Below are positions 27,639 through 36,900 of a stretch of 42,073 nucleotides of DNA, in pieces. A program made the translations under genes and the position numbers. Numbering within the stretch: position 1 is the first letter of the stretch; each line of letters starts with the position of its first letter. Under the pieces are notes generated by a model, which made no database searches, was not told where the DNA came from, and saw nothing but the letters and a program-made list of their open reading frames with translations. Origin of the DNA: an uncultured Lachnospiraceae bacterium (GTDB lineage: Bacteria > Bacillota > Clostridia > Lachnospirales > Lachnospiraceae); NCBI GenBank assembly GCA_910578605.1, contig CAJTQG010000010.1, positions 5,979 to 48,051 of the forward strand, given 5' to 3'.

Positions 27639-27668
27639 TTGATATATTCTCATATGAGATAATATAAT
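27639..27668 (+). promoter_or_regulatory. predicted promoter of the AraC-type regulator gene
   Basis: TTGATA at 27639-27644 and TATAAT at 27663-27668 are spaced by 18 bases. A short CTCATATGAG palindrome (27649-27658) sits between the boxes and could bind a repressor. Confidence 0.5.
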
Positions 27669-27738
27669 AGTAAAATGAGTTATAAGGAGGGAATCAGCAG
27701 TTTTTATGTTGCGAGTGATAAAAATAGGAGAGAATACA

Positions 27739-28479
27739 ATGCATGACGGTACTTTTTTCGTGGACCGCCCTCAAGGCCATCCGGTCTATCTGCTGCTTTT
27801 GGTGAAATCTAAGGCAAGATTTTATGTGGAGAATGAATGGCAGGATACTCCTGCTCATATAGCTGTCCTTTTTAAGCCAGGGCAAAAACATTTATATGGC
27901 CCAGCTGCAAATGAGAATGCAGATATTTTTCCGGCCTATGTAGATGATTGGATGCATATTGAAAGTCATACATCCTTACTTACAGAACATTTTCCTTATG
28001 GAAAACCGGTTCTTTTGCATAAATCAGAGGCCTTTTACCATTTATTTCATTTAATTTACAGTGAATTTTACAGCGCAGCTCCCCATAAAAATACAATTAT
28101 AGATGCCCTGACCAACGCATTACTGCAAAAGCTGTTAGATGAAAGCAGAACAGAGGAATTTCCTGATATTTATTATCAGCTTGTCTCTCTTCGGGAAAAA
28201 ATATATTCCTTTCCCCAGGAGGACTGGAGTGTGGATAGAATGGCGGAGGAACTGCACATTAGCAGTGGTTATCTTCATACCCTCTATAAACATTTCTTTG
28301 GTGTTACCTGCATTGGAGATGTGATACAGAGCAGAATACAGGCGGCTTGTGAGCTGTTGACCTCCACTTCTAAATCTGTGGAGGAAATTGGCGGGTTGTG
28401 TGGGTATCACAATACAGAGCATTTTATCAGGCAGTTTAAAAAGGTAATGACTGTGACTCCTGCCAAATTTAGAAAATAA
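27739..28479 (+). CDS. AraC-family transcriptional regulator
   Basis: The 246-residue protein has an N-terminal cupin-like sugar-sensing region (DGTFFVDRPQGHPVYLLLLV, then HIAVLFKPGQKHLYG) and a C-terminal pair of helix-turn-helix motifs. The first reads SVDRMAEELHISSGYLHTLY and the second SVEEIGGLCGYHNTEHFIRQ followed by FKKVMTVTPAKFRK, the classical AraC end. It likely activates the divergent beta-glucuronidase-type gene in response to its substrate. I chose the ATG at 27739, preceded at 7 bases by AGGAGA; the upstream ATG at 27706 would add 11 residues and has an AAGGAGG about 15 bases away, which is too far for an ideal site. Family identity is firm; the ligand is unknown. Confidence 0.9.
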   Translation: MHDGTFFVDRPQGHPVYLLLLVKSKARFYVENEWQDTPAHIAVLFKPGQKHLYGPAANENADIFPAYVDDWMHIESHTSLLTEHFPYGKPVLLHKSEAFYHLFHLIYSEFYSAAPHKNTIIDALTNALLQKLLDESRTEEFPDIYYQLVSLREKIYSFPQEDWSVDRMAEELHISSGYLHTLYKHFFGVTCIGDVIQSRIQAACELLTSTSKSVEEIGGLCGYHNTEHFIRQFKKVMTVTPAKFRK

Positions 28480-28521
28480 TGTAACATTAACAGTATTTTA
28501 GGGGTATGAATAATATAAATC

Positions 28522-28551
28522 TTGTATGAAAGCAGTATAGTATGGTATGAT
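28522..28551 (+). promoter_or_regulatory. predicted promoter of the dTDP-rhamnose operon
   Basis: TTGTAT at 28522-28527 and TATGAT at 28546-28551 with an 18-base spacer lie about 70 bases before the rfbB start. No comparable pair is seen in the gaps between the four genes, so they probably form one transcript. Confidence 0.45.
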
Positions 28552-28622
28552 ATGTCTTAAGAAATAACCTGAGCAGCAGGGAGAATGCTGTAAAATAATA
28601 ATTTTTGAAAAAGGAGAAATCA

Positions 28623-29645
28623 ATGAATATTATAGTAACTGGAGGAGCCGGATTTATTGGCAGTAATTTTATTTATTTTGAATTAGACAAGCATCCAGAG
28701 GATAGAATCATATGTTTGGATGCCCTGACATATTGTGGCAATTTGGCTACTTTGGATGAGGCAATGAAAAATCCTCAGTTTCGTTTTGTAAAGGGAGATA
28801 TTGCGGACAGAGAGACGGTGTTTTCACTGTTTGAGGAGGAAAAGCCTGATATAGTAGTAAATTTTGCGGCGGAGTCCCATGTGGACCGCTCTATTGATAA
28901 TCCAGAGATTTTTTTAAAGACCAATATTATGGGAACACAGGTGTTGATGGATGCCTGCCGCAAGTATGGGATTACCCGCTACCATCAGGTATCCACCGAT
29001 GAGGTGTATGGTGATTTGCCTTTGGACAGACCGGATTTGTTTTTTACGGAGGACACTCCAATTCATACATCTTCCCCATATTCTTCCTCCAAGGCAGGAG
29101 CCGATTTGCTTGTACTGGCATATTACCGCACGTATGGTCTGCCGGTTTCTATTACAAGATGCTCTAACAATTATGGACCATATCATTTTCCGGAGAAGCT
29201 GATTCCGCTTATGATTAGCAGAGCACTGGCAGATGAGGCACTTCCGGTTTATGGAAAGGGTGAAAATGTTCGTGATTGGCTTTATGTGAAGGATCATTGC
29301 TCCGCTATTGATTTGGTCATGAGAAAGGGACAAGTAGGGGAGGTTTACAATGTGGGCGGACATAATGAAAAGACTAATTTGGAAGTGGTAGAGACAATTT
29401 TACAGCAGCTAGGAAAACCAGAAAGCTTGATTACTTATGTGACTGATCGTCCGGGACATGATATGAGATATGCCATTGATCCTACAAAGATTCATAGAGA
29501 ACTTGGATGGTTGCCGGAGACCAAATTTGAAGATGGCATTAAAATGACAATACAATGGTATTTGGATAACAAAGAATGGTGGCAGAATATACTGAGTGGA
29601 GAATACCAAAATTATTTTGAAAAAATGTATGGTGAAAGGCTGTAG
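28623..29645 (+). CDS. rfbB: dTDP-glucose 4,6-dehydratase
   Basis: This enzyme converts dTDP-glucose to dTDP-4-keto-6-deoxyglucose with tightly bound NAD. The 340-residue length is normal. Visible motifs are the Rossmann loop TGGAGFIGSN at residues 6-15, NFAAESHVDRSI, the catalytic STDEVYGDL, and SSPYSSSKAGADLL with the YxxxK pair. NNYGPYHFPEKLIP and RDWLYVKDHC complete the family pattern. I chose the ATG at 28623 with AAGGAG six bases upstream; the ATG at 28605 lies before that site. It is the first gene of a contiguous B-D-C-A rhamnose set and probably serves the polysaccharide genes near the left edge of the window. Confidence 0.97.
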   Translation: MNIIVTGGAGFIGSNFIYFELDKHPEDRIICLDALTYCGNLATLDEAMKNPQFRFVKGDIADRETVFSLFEEEKPDIVVNFAAESHVDRSIDNPEIFLKTNIMGTQVLMDACRKYGITRYHQVSTDEVYGDLPLDRPDLFFTEDTPIHTSSPYSSSKAGADLLVLAYYRTYGLPVSITRCSNNYGPYHFPEKLIPLMISRALADEALPVYGKGENVRDWLYVKDHCSAIDLVMRKGQVGEVYNVGGHNEKTNLEVVETILQQLGKPESLITYVTDRPGHDMRYAIDPTKIHRELGWLPETKFEDGIKMTIQWYLDNKEWWQNILSGEYQNYFEKMYGERL

Positions 29646-29667
29646 GTGGAAAGGTTAGGTTTGGAAC

Positions 29668-30531
29668 ATGAAGGTTTTAGTGACAGGTGTTAAGGGACAA
29701 CTTGGATTTGATGTGATGGAGCAGTTGAATAAGTGTGGAATAGAAGCAGTGGGCACAGATGTGGAGGAGATGGATATTACTGACAAAAAGGAAGTGGAGA
29801 CTGTTCTGCTGTCAGAAAAACCGGATGGGGTGATTCACTGTGCCGCTTATACAGCAGTAGATGGGGCTGAGGATAACGTGGATTTGTGCCGAAATATAAA
29901 TGCAGAGGGGACAAAAAATATTGCAGAAATTTGCAGGAAATTGGACTGTAAAATGATGTATATCAGCACAGATTATGTATTTGACGGACAAGGGGTAAGG
30001 CCATGGGAGCCTGATGATGAGCGCCGCCCGTTAAATGTGTATGGGCAGACAAAGTGTGAGGGGGAGGAAGCAGTGGAGAAGTTATTGGACAAATATTTTA
30101 TTGTTCGCATTGCTTGGGTGTTTGGTCTGAATGGAAATAATTTCATAAAAACCATGCTGCGTTTAGGCAAAACGAAAGATAGTCTTACAGTGGTTTCAGA
30201 TCAAATTGGTTCTCCCACTTATACCTATGATTTGGCAAAATTGTTAGTAGATATGGTACAGACAGAGGAGTACGGAAAATATCATGCCACCAATGAGGGA
30301 TTGTGCAGTTGGTATGAATTTGCCTGTGAGATATTCAGACAAACGGGAATTGCAGTAGAGGTAAAACCGGTGAATAGTGAGGAATACCAGGCAAAGGCAA
30401 GACGGCCCTTTAACAGCAGAATGAACAAAGACAAACTGGAGGACAGAGGATTTCAGAGGCTGCCGGATTGGAAGGATGCACTGCACCGTTATTTGCTGGC
30501 ATTGCATGAGATAGAAGATGAAATAGATTAA
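29668..30531 (+). CDS. rfbD: dTDP-4-dehydrorhamnose reductase
   Basis: The product catalyses the last step to dTDP-L-rhamnose, NAD(P)H-dependent reduction of dTDP-4-dehydrorhamnose. The 287-residue protein opens MKVLVTGVKGQLGFDV with the nucleotide-binding GxxGxxG, has CAAYTAVDGAED, STDYVFDG and YGQTKCEGE with the active-site YxxxK, and ends with the typical RRPFNSRMNKDKL segment. It follows rfbB by 22 bases; the upstream ribosome site (GGAAAGG) is weak and distant, so coupling to rfbB translation is possible. Order and neighbours make the assignment secure. Confidence 0.96.
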   Translation: MKVLVTGVKGQLGFDVMEQLNKCGIEAVGTDVEEMDITDKKEVETVLLSEKPDGVIHCAAYTAVDGAEDNVDLCRNINAEGTKNIAEICRKLDCKMMYISTDYVFDGQGVRPWEPDDERRPLNVYGQTKCEGEEAVEKLLDKYFIVRIAWVFGLNGNNFIKTMLRLGKTKDSLTVVSDQIGSPTYTYDLAKLLVDMVQTEEYGKYHATNEGLCSWYEFACEIFRQTGIAVEVKPVNSEEYQAKARRPFNSRMNKDKLEDRGFQRLPDWKDALHRYLLALHEIEDEID

Positions 30532-30610
30532 ATGCTGATTGGTTTAATGCTAAATGCTTCATACGATATACTATGGATGTAATTTAGATAGATGAGAGAG
30601 GAAAGATAAA

Positions 30611-31168
30611 ATGGGAAAAATTACTGTGACAACATGTGAGATTGAAGGGCTTTGTATTATAGAGCCTACAGTGTTTAAAGATGAAAGAGGATATTTTGTG
30701 GAGACCTACAATCAAAATGATATGAAACAGGCAGGTCTGGATATGGAATTTGTGCAGGATAACCAATCTATGTCCTCTAAGGGAGTGCTTAGGGGTCTGC
30801 ATTTTCAAAAGCAATATCCTCAGGGGAAGCTGGTGAGGGTAATTCGGGGAAGTGTTTTTGATGTGGCGGTAGATTTGAGGGAACAATCCAAAACCTTTGG
30901 AAAATGGTTTGGAGTGGAACTGAGCGCTGAAAATATGAAGCAATTTTATGTGCCAAAGGGTTTTGCTCATGGTTACTTAGTGTTATCCGATGAAGCAGAA
31001 TTTTGCTATAAATGTACAGATTTTTATCATCCAGGTGACGAGGGTGGACTTTTGTGGAACGATCCAGAGATTGGGGTACAATGGCCCATTGAGGAGGGAA
31101 TGAAAGTGACTCTCAATGACAGAGACAGTCAGTGGAAGGGCTTATCAGATACTTTTCATTTTAAATAA
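30611..31168 (+). CDS. rfbC: dTDP-4-dehydrorhamnose 3,5-epimerase
   Basis: The 185-residue cupin enzyme epimerises C3 and C5 of dTDP-4-keto-6-deoxyglucose. Landmarks are VFKDERGYFVETYNQ, SMSSKGVLRGLHFQ with the catalytic histidine, GKLVRVIRGSVFDVAVDLR, and VPKGFAHGYLVLSDEAEFCY followed by the conserved tyrosine region and GGLLWNDPEIGVQWP. Length and motif order match the family. It lies 79 bases after rfbD and has its own GAGAGGAAAG ribosome site. The start codon has no close competitor. Confidence 0.96.
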   Translation: MGKITVTTCEIEGLCIIEPTVFKDERGYFVETYNQNDMKQAGLDMEFVQDNQSMSSKGVLRGLHFQKQYPQGKLVRVIRGSVFDVAVDLREQSKTFGKWFGVELSAENMKQFYVPKGFAHGYLVLSDEAEFCYKCTDFYHPGDEGGLLWNDPEIGVQWPIEEGMKVTLNDRDSQWKGLSDTFHFK

Positions 31169-31256
31169 TTATTTGAATATTTGAATAAGTTAGTTGGTAT
31201 AAAAATACCTTTACCCAAACATAAAATATATGATAAAATAAAAGGAGAAATAACTT

Positions 31257-32135
31257 ATGAAGGGCATTGTTTTAGCAGGGGGATCAGGAACGAGACTGTA
31301 TCCTCTTACAATGGTTACATCTAAGCAGTTATTACCAATTTATGATAAACCTATGATATATTATCCATTATCCGTGTTGATGAATGCAGGGATTCAGGAT
31401 ATTTTAATTATCTCCACACCGGAGGACACCCCTAGATTTGAGACGCTTCTTGGGGATGGACATCAATTTGGAATTTCTCTTACATATGCTGTGCAGCCTT
31501 CCCCTGACGGATTAGCCCAGGCATTTATTATCGGAGAGAAATTTATAGGGCATGATTCCGTGGCGATGGTTCTAGGTGATAACATTTTTGCCGGACATGG
31601 TTTGAGAAAACGCTTGGTAAAGGCAGCATCTCAGGAACAGGGTGCAACTGTGTTTGGCTATTATGTGGATGATCCTGAGCGTTTTGGTATTGTTGAATTT
31701 AACAGAGAGGGAAAGGCGATTTCTATAGAAGAGAAACCAGTAAAGCCAAAGAGTAACTACTGTGTTACGGGATTGTATTTTTATGATAATCAGGTGGTGG
31801 AATATGCGAAAAATTTAAAGCCCTCTCCAAGAGGAGAACTAGAGATAACAGATTTAAATCGCATTTATCTAGAGAAGGGCAAATTAAATGTGGAGCTTTT
31901 AGGTCAGGGCTTTACTTGGCTGGATACGGGAACCCATGAGTCTTTAGTGGAGGCAACTAACTTTGTCAAGACTGTGGAGACCCATCAACATCGAAAAATA
32001 GCCTGTTTGGAAGAGATAGCATACCTTAACGGCTGGATTACAAAGGAGCAGCTTCTTCGAGATATGGAGCCTTTAATGAAAAATCAGTATGGCAAATATT
32101 TAATGGATGTGTTGGAAGGCAAATACATTGATTGA
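31257..32135 (+). CDS. rfbA: glucose-1-phosphate thymidylyltransferase
   Basis: The 292-residue enzyme makes dTDP-glucose from glucose-1-phosphate and dTTP, the entry step to dTDP-rhamnose. It shows the nucleotidyltransferase signature LAGGSGTRLYPLT at residues 6-18, then SKQLLPIYDKPMIYYPLSVL, MVLGDNIFAGHGL, EKPVKPKSNYCVTGLYFYDN and GQGFTWLDTGTHESL. This is the standard full-length RmlA pattern. An AAAAGGAG ribosome site lies ten bases before the ATG. As the last gene of the B-D-C-A set, it completes the pathway in one operon; the spacing of 88 bases after rfbC contains no obvious terminator. Confidence 0.97.
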   Translation: MKGIVLAGGSGTRLYPLTMVTSKQLLPIYDKPMIYYPLSVLMNAGIQDILIISTPEDTPRFETLLGDGHQFGISLTYAVQPSPDGLAQAFIIGEKFIGHDSVAMVLGDNIFAGHGLRKRLVKAASQEQGATVFGYYVDDPERFGIVEFNREGKAISIEEKPVKPKSNYCVTGLYFYDNQVVEYAKNLKPSPRGELEITDLNRIYLEKGKLNVELLGQGFTWLDTGTHESLVEATNFVKTVETHQHRKIACLEEIAYLNGWITKEQLLRDMEPLMKNQYGKYLMDVLEGKYID

Positions 32136-32314
32136 TATTTTTGCAGATATTTCATGAATTATCTTACCAACCATTTATACTTCTGTTTACTGTGGGTAAA
32201 TGACTATGCTGACATGTTAAAGAGGATGCTTTTTATTTACAAGCTATAAGATAGTATTGTAATCAATGCAGCTGCATTTGGCTGCTATAGCAATGTAATG
32301 GAGGGATAGAAATT

Positions 32315-32797
32315 ATGGAAGAAAAGAAATCAAAAGATGATAGAGTGGAAGAAAATCTGGAGCGGTTAGTGAAAAGTCAAAGACCGCTGTTTTGTAAATA
32401 TTGCCATGGCAATATGGTTTTTGCTGGGGGAGGGTTATATCGCTGCGAAGATTGCGGATATGAAACTCTGGATGATTTTGGAAAGGTAAAGCAGTATTTG
32501 GAGGAGCATGGCACGGCAAAGATTTGGGCAATTTCTGAGGCAACAGGGGTGAGAGAACGCACAATAAAAGTTTTTTTAAAGCAGGGAAGGGTTCAGATTC
32601 CAGAGGGAAGCGACTGCTATATTAAATGTGAAAAGTGCGGCTGTAATATTAAGTTTGGTAGGTTTTGTCCAGAATGTGTCAGAAAGCTTTCAGGAGGTCT
32701 GCAGTCTAAATTGGTGGAGGAGATGGGAGAAAAACCTAGGGTGGTGAGAGAGCCGGAAACAGGAAAAATGTATTTCTTAAATAGGGATAATCGCTGA
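32315..32797 (+). CDS. YvyF-like zinc-ribbon/helix-turn-helix protein
   Basis: The 160-residue protein has two cysteine clusters flanking a helix-turn-helix segment. C27-C30 (CKYC) and C44-C47 (CEDC) form an N-terminal zinc ribbon. Residues 57-98 read KVKQYLEEHGTAKIWAISEA, then TGVRERTIKVFLKQGRVQIP, which resembles a MerR-like DNA-binding motif. C105-C108 (CEKC) and C118-C121 (CPEC) form the second ribbon. The arrangement resembles the YvyF/flagellar-operon protein family of Firmicutes. There are no flagellar genes in the window, so that name should not be taken as function. GGAGGG precedes the ATG by about nine bases. A role as a small regulator is inference. Confidence 0.7.
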   Translation: MEEKKSKDDRVEENLERLVKSQRPLFCKYCHGNMVFAGGGLYRCEDCGYETLDDFGKVKQYLEEHGTAKIWAISEATGVRERTIKVFLKQGRVQIPEGSDCYIKCEKCGCNIKFGRFCPECVRKLSGGLQSKLVEEMGEKPRVVREPETGKMYFLNRDNR

Positions 32798-32836
32798 TAA
32801 AATTTAATTACAATAAAAATACTATGAACAAAGCTG

Positions 32837-32886
32837 GGGCGGATTGGTGTGAATGATAGTTCTTTACACCAATCCGCCCATATTGT
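32837..32886. terminator. hairpin between convergent genes, probable terminator
   Basis: GGGCGGATTGGTGT (32837-32850) pairs perfectly with ACACCAATCCGCCC (32866-32879) around a 15-base loop. The following ATATTGTTTA is only a weak T-tract, and the reverse side has none. Its place between the YvyF-like gene and the convergent nucleotidyltransferase gene supports termination. Confidence 0.7.
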
Positions 32887-32933
32887 TTAGTGTTTGATTT
32901 ATGTTGATACCTTTTACTTACCACTGCTTACTG

Positions 32934-33971
32934 TTAGATAGTTTCTTTTACTATATATTCGTTGACGCTGGCAGTAAAATCAAGTATTGCATTATAGTCT
33001 GGTTCTTCGGGCAGGGAGGTATTTTGTTCAGCGTAAGCCAATCGTTTTTCATAGGTATCTAGGATTTCATAGAATTGTGCCGTTGGCTGTCGGTTATCAT
33101 CTAAATATTCTCCCAGGCGTATGGACATGAGCAAATCATGTTCTTCTTTACGATAAGTAATAATTTCTTCCTTTTCTAAAATATCAATACACATCATATA
33201 AAGTCGAATTAAATGCATCATATGCTTGCCTAATTTGTTGTGTTCTATTGCATTTTTATTGCGTTTTCCGATTTTTGCATATTCTTTCACAATATTTTGC
33301 ATTTCTGCCCACATACAGTTGTAATCCCGAAGAGGATAGTGATGTAAATGGATATCCATATAGATTTCCGTGTCGTATTCCTCCTGAACAGATTTATCAA
33401 TATAGAGGGAGATAGCATCTTCTGGAAAGGAAAAATATCTTCCCGGAAAGGTAAAAAATGCATTTTTAACACTGTTTAATATATGTTGTTCCCGCCTTGA
33501 CTGGTCTGATAATCGAGAGGCTTTATTGTCCAGCCTGCGGAGCTGAGCGGCGGCATATCCTCCAAAGGAGTGAATCACCCTTCTAGATAGAAATAAATGG
33601 CGATTTTCCAGCAGTTTTGCACCAATAGGTGAAAGATAAAGATAATATTCTTTAGTATTGCCAAGCAGTTCCATGGTATTTGGATTGGCATTTGTCAGCA
33701 GGGATATAAGTTTGTTAAAGGAATAGATGGAGGTGTCTGTGTTTTGATGGACAAATTGCTGAAAATCTTTTCCTACTAAAATTTCCCTCTTGCTGTTAAG
33801 AGCACATCCTCGAAGGTCTATATCGCTATGCTCAGTAGCTGTGCCATAGGCATGGCTGCCTCCTAAAGTTAAAAGGATAATTTGATTTCCTAAGTTTGGC
33901 TGGGTTCTTAAAAAATCATATTCTGTTGATTTCAGTTTTTCTTTTATGTGAGTTAGATTTGTGTTTGTCAT
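32934..33971 (-). CDS. RlaP-like nucleotidyltransferase (DNA polymerase beta superfamily)
   Basis: The 345-residue protein carries the nucleotidyltransferase core LTLGGSHAYGTATEHSDIDL at residues 35-52, with the GS pair and D50/D52 as likely metal ligands, followed by RGC and a helical C-terminal half. GSHAYGT together with SDxDxRG is typical of the RlaP/YcgL-type family (PF10127), which has been linked by gene neighbourhood to RNA repair. A role in nucleotide transfer is supported by motif; the substrate is not known. It starts ten bases after the stop of the large surface protein gene, with AAAGGA overlapping that junction, so the two may be cotranscribed. No RNA ligase or RtcB gene is adjacent. 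Confidence 0.82.
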   Translation of the reverse strand: MTNTNLTHIKEKLKSTEYDFLRTQPNLGNQIILLTLGGSHAYGTATEHSDIDLRGCALNSKREILVGKDFQQFVHQNTDTSIYSFNKLISLLTNANPNTMELLGNTKEYYLYLSPIGAKLLENRHLFLSRRVIHSFGGYAAAQLRRLDNKASRLSDQSRREQHILNSVKNAFFTFPGRYFSFPEDAISLYIDKSVQEEYDTEIYMDIHLHHYPLRDYNCMWAEMQNIVKEYAKIGKRNKNAIEHNKLGKHMMHLIRLYMMCIDILEKEEIITYRKEEHDLLMSIRLGEYLDDNRQPTAQFYEILDTYEKRLAYAEQNTSLPEEPDYNAILDFTASVNEYIVKETI

Positions 33972-33981
33972 ATCATATCCT

Positions 33982-36900
33982 TTATTTACATTTTACTCGT
34001 TTTGGTTTGGAAAAATCACTGTAGTATTTTGTCTTTCCAATCATAATATAACAGCGTATCCGAACAAAATAGTTCTTCTTTCTCTTCAATTTTTTAAAAG
34101 TAAAAGTTGTTGTTTTACTTTTTTTAACGGAAGCCTTCTTTTGAATTTTTTTGAAGTTCTTTGTGGTGGATAATTGTACTTCATAGCCTTTACATGCCGC
34201 TTTTTTCCAAGAAACCTTTACAGTTTTTTTCTTGGGGGATTTGGGATTTTTTAATTTTACAGTTTTTGGCTTCGTACTTGCAACGGTTAGCTTGGAGAAA
34301 TTGCCGTAATAGAATAGCTTGTTTTCCAGCTTATAAGCTCGTATACGAAATTGATAGGATTTACCAGGAGAAAGTTTTGCGACCGTATATCGGTTGGAGG
34401 CAGTTCGGGCAATTAGCTTCCATGCGCCGCCCTTATATTGGAAGATGGCATAACCGGAAATACCGGCAACCGGATTCCATGTTAAAGAAACAGTTTTGGT
34501 GCTGTTTTTGTTCATCCTTAAGCCGGAAGGGATGCTTATTGTCAGCTTAGCCTTATAGTTGGTTTTATAGGAAGCACCACATAGTTTACAACTATACAGT
34601 GTATATCCCGGAGCGCCATATGTAGGTTTTACTGTTTTGTTCACATAGCTGTGAGGTATTTTGGAGATTATTTGTACATCCTTGGTCTGGCAGTCGTTAC
34701 AAGTCCCTGTTTTTTCACCATTTTCTGTGCAGGTTGCATTTTTTGTAATGGTGTAATTGGTAAAATTGTGAGGCAGCTTTTGGGTGTAGCTGTCTGTAAT
34801 TTTATTGCCGCACCGTGTACAGGTATGTATGGTATACCCCTCCTGAGTGCATGTAGGAGCCATAACCGTATTTTGATAATCGTGTCCTAGAGAAGGAAGA
34901 GTTACGGTATCTTGTAAGCCGCATCGACTGCAGGTACCAATCTTTTCACCTTCTTGGGTGCAGGTTGGCTCTTTGGCTGTAGTGTAATTAGATACATTAT
35001 GTCCTAGCGGTTCTGTGTATGTATCTTTTTTTGTTGTCTTACAATAAATACAAGTATGTAAAGTATAGCCTTTTTCAGTGCAGGTAGAGGGGATAACGGT
35101 ATCTTGGTATTGATGTTCTGCCAGAGGAAGCAGCTCTGTAACTGTTTGATTGCAGCTGCTGCAATATCCGGTTTTTTCTCCTTGTTGGGTACAGGTGGAT
35201 TCTTTTGTGATAGTAAATTCTGTAAATTGATGGGGAAGCTTTGCAGTAGTGGTATCTTTTATTGTAGTATTGCAGTTTACACACGTATGCTCCGTGTAAC
35301 CCTCCTGAGTGCATGTAGGGGGAACAACAGTATCCTTGTAGCTGTGTGGTGCCAAGGGAAGAGCTTCGGAGGCGGTCTGGCTGCATCGGCTGCATGTGCC
35401 TGTCTTTTCTCCATGCTGGGTGCAGGTAGATTCCGTAGTAATCACATAGTTGGTTATATTATGTCCCAGCGGCTCTGTTTCGTTGTCCTTATAGGCAGTA
35501 TGACAAGTGCTGCAGGTGTAGGTAGTATAGCCGCCCTCAGTGCATGTTGGAGAAGTAACCGAATGTTGATATTGGTGTTCTAGTTTATCTTTTGTCTTTT
35601 TTTGGATAGTTTGCTGACAAATGCTGCATGTACTTTTCTGCAGCTCCTCCTGATAACAGGTGGCTTCCTGCACGATAGTCCACTTGCCATAAGAGTGTTC
35701 GGTTTTTGGGATTTTTGTAGTTTCCCTGTACCCGCATTTTTTACATTGAGACTGCTGTTCACCTTCCTGAGAGCATGTGGCAGGCTTGGTAATAGTAGTA
35801 GTAAAATCGTGAGCCACAGTGATGGAGTAGGTCTGACTGATATCCGGTTTGTAAGCGGCCTGTACGGTAATAGTAGTCGTACCCGCCTTCAGCATATGGA
35901 TGGCAATCAGGGAACCGGAAATATCGGTGGTTAAAATATTAGGGTCTGCCACTATAATGTTGAAGTTGTATTTGTGGGTGTATTCCGATATAACGTCTAG
36001 TTTTAAGTATAAATTTTCATTGACATCAAAGGACGGAGCATGGGTGTCCTCATATGCTCCTGTCTCCTGGGTATTCCATGTTGCCGTCCATTCCAGTGGA
36101 ATATATGTATAACTTTCTGCATCACAAAGAGAACAGGCTAAATCAGCATAGCCGGTATCATAATCTAATGTACCAGGTACTATTTCATAGTGATGTCCTT
36201 CCCGCTCTACAGCAGTTGCTGCATGCTGAGAGAAATCATCACAGGATATCTCATAAAAGGTTGTGGTGTTATCCTTCCATGTATACCAGATAATATTATT
36301 GTGAATCACTGCAGGGGCGCAATCTGACAGATTGCCGTTCATCTGGTAGGTGCTGCCTATTTGATTGCCTTCTCCGTCAATAACAGCATAGCATACCTGT
36401 GTGCCTTCCTCCCAGAGTAGGGCAAAGCGCTGGTTGGAAATCTTTACAAGGTGGGGAGTGGTTGGATTTTCCTCTTCCTCCTTGTAGGAGGTGAGCCATT
36501 TTACAACAGGTGAGCCAATAGTTCCGTCAGTATTTTTGGCAGCAGAGGCAATCCATATATTTCTTGTATTGTTGCTGAAATTTACGTTTGTCTGGTCGAT
36601 GGAATTACCTGCCACAAGGTAAGCGGAGTCGGAAATTTCAAAGCCGCCGATGGAAGCCCCTGTCACTAGAGAATTATCAGGATTCTCTGGAAAAGGAAGC
36701 ATATCTACCACTGTGCATAGATTGTTTTGGGCTGGAACAAAGGTTCCGGCAGTGATGTTTGTTTTATATTGGAAAAGAGCGGCAGAGCGGGGATAAGCAT
36801 TACCATGTTCTAATGCTATCATATGACCATCTTCAATATGTACAAATTGATTGAGAGAATTGCTGGCATAGCCCTCCCTGTAATTTTTTCTGTCTGTCAT

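Noticed and set aside
34543..35811. CRISPR-like or DNA-level repeat array
   Set aside because: The repeats are coding and diverged at DNA level; their regularity lies in the protein, and there are no unique spacers.
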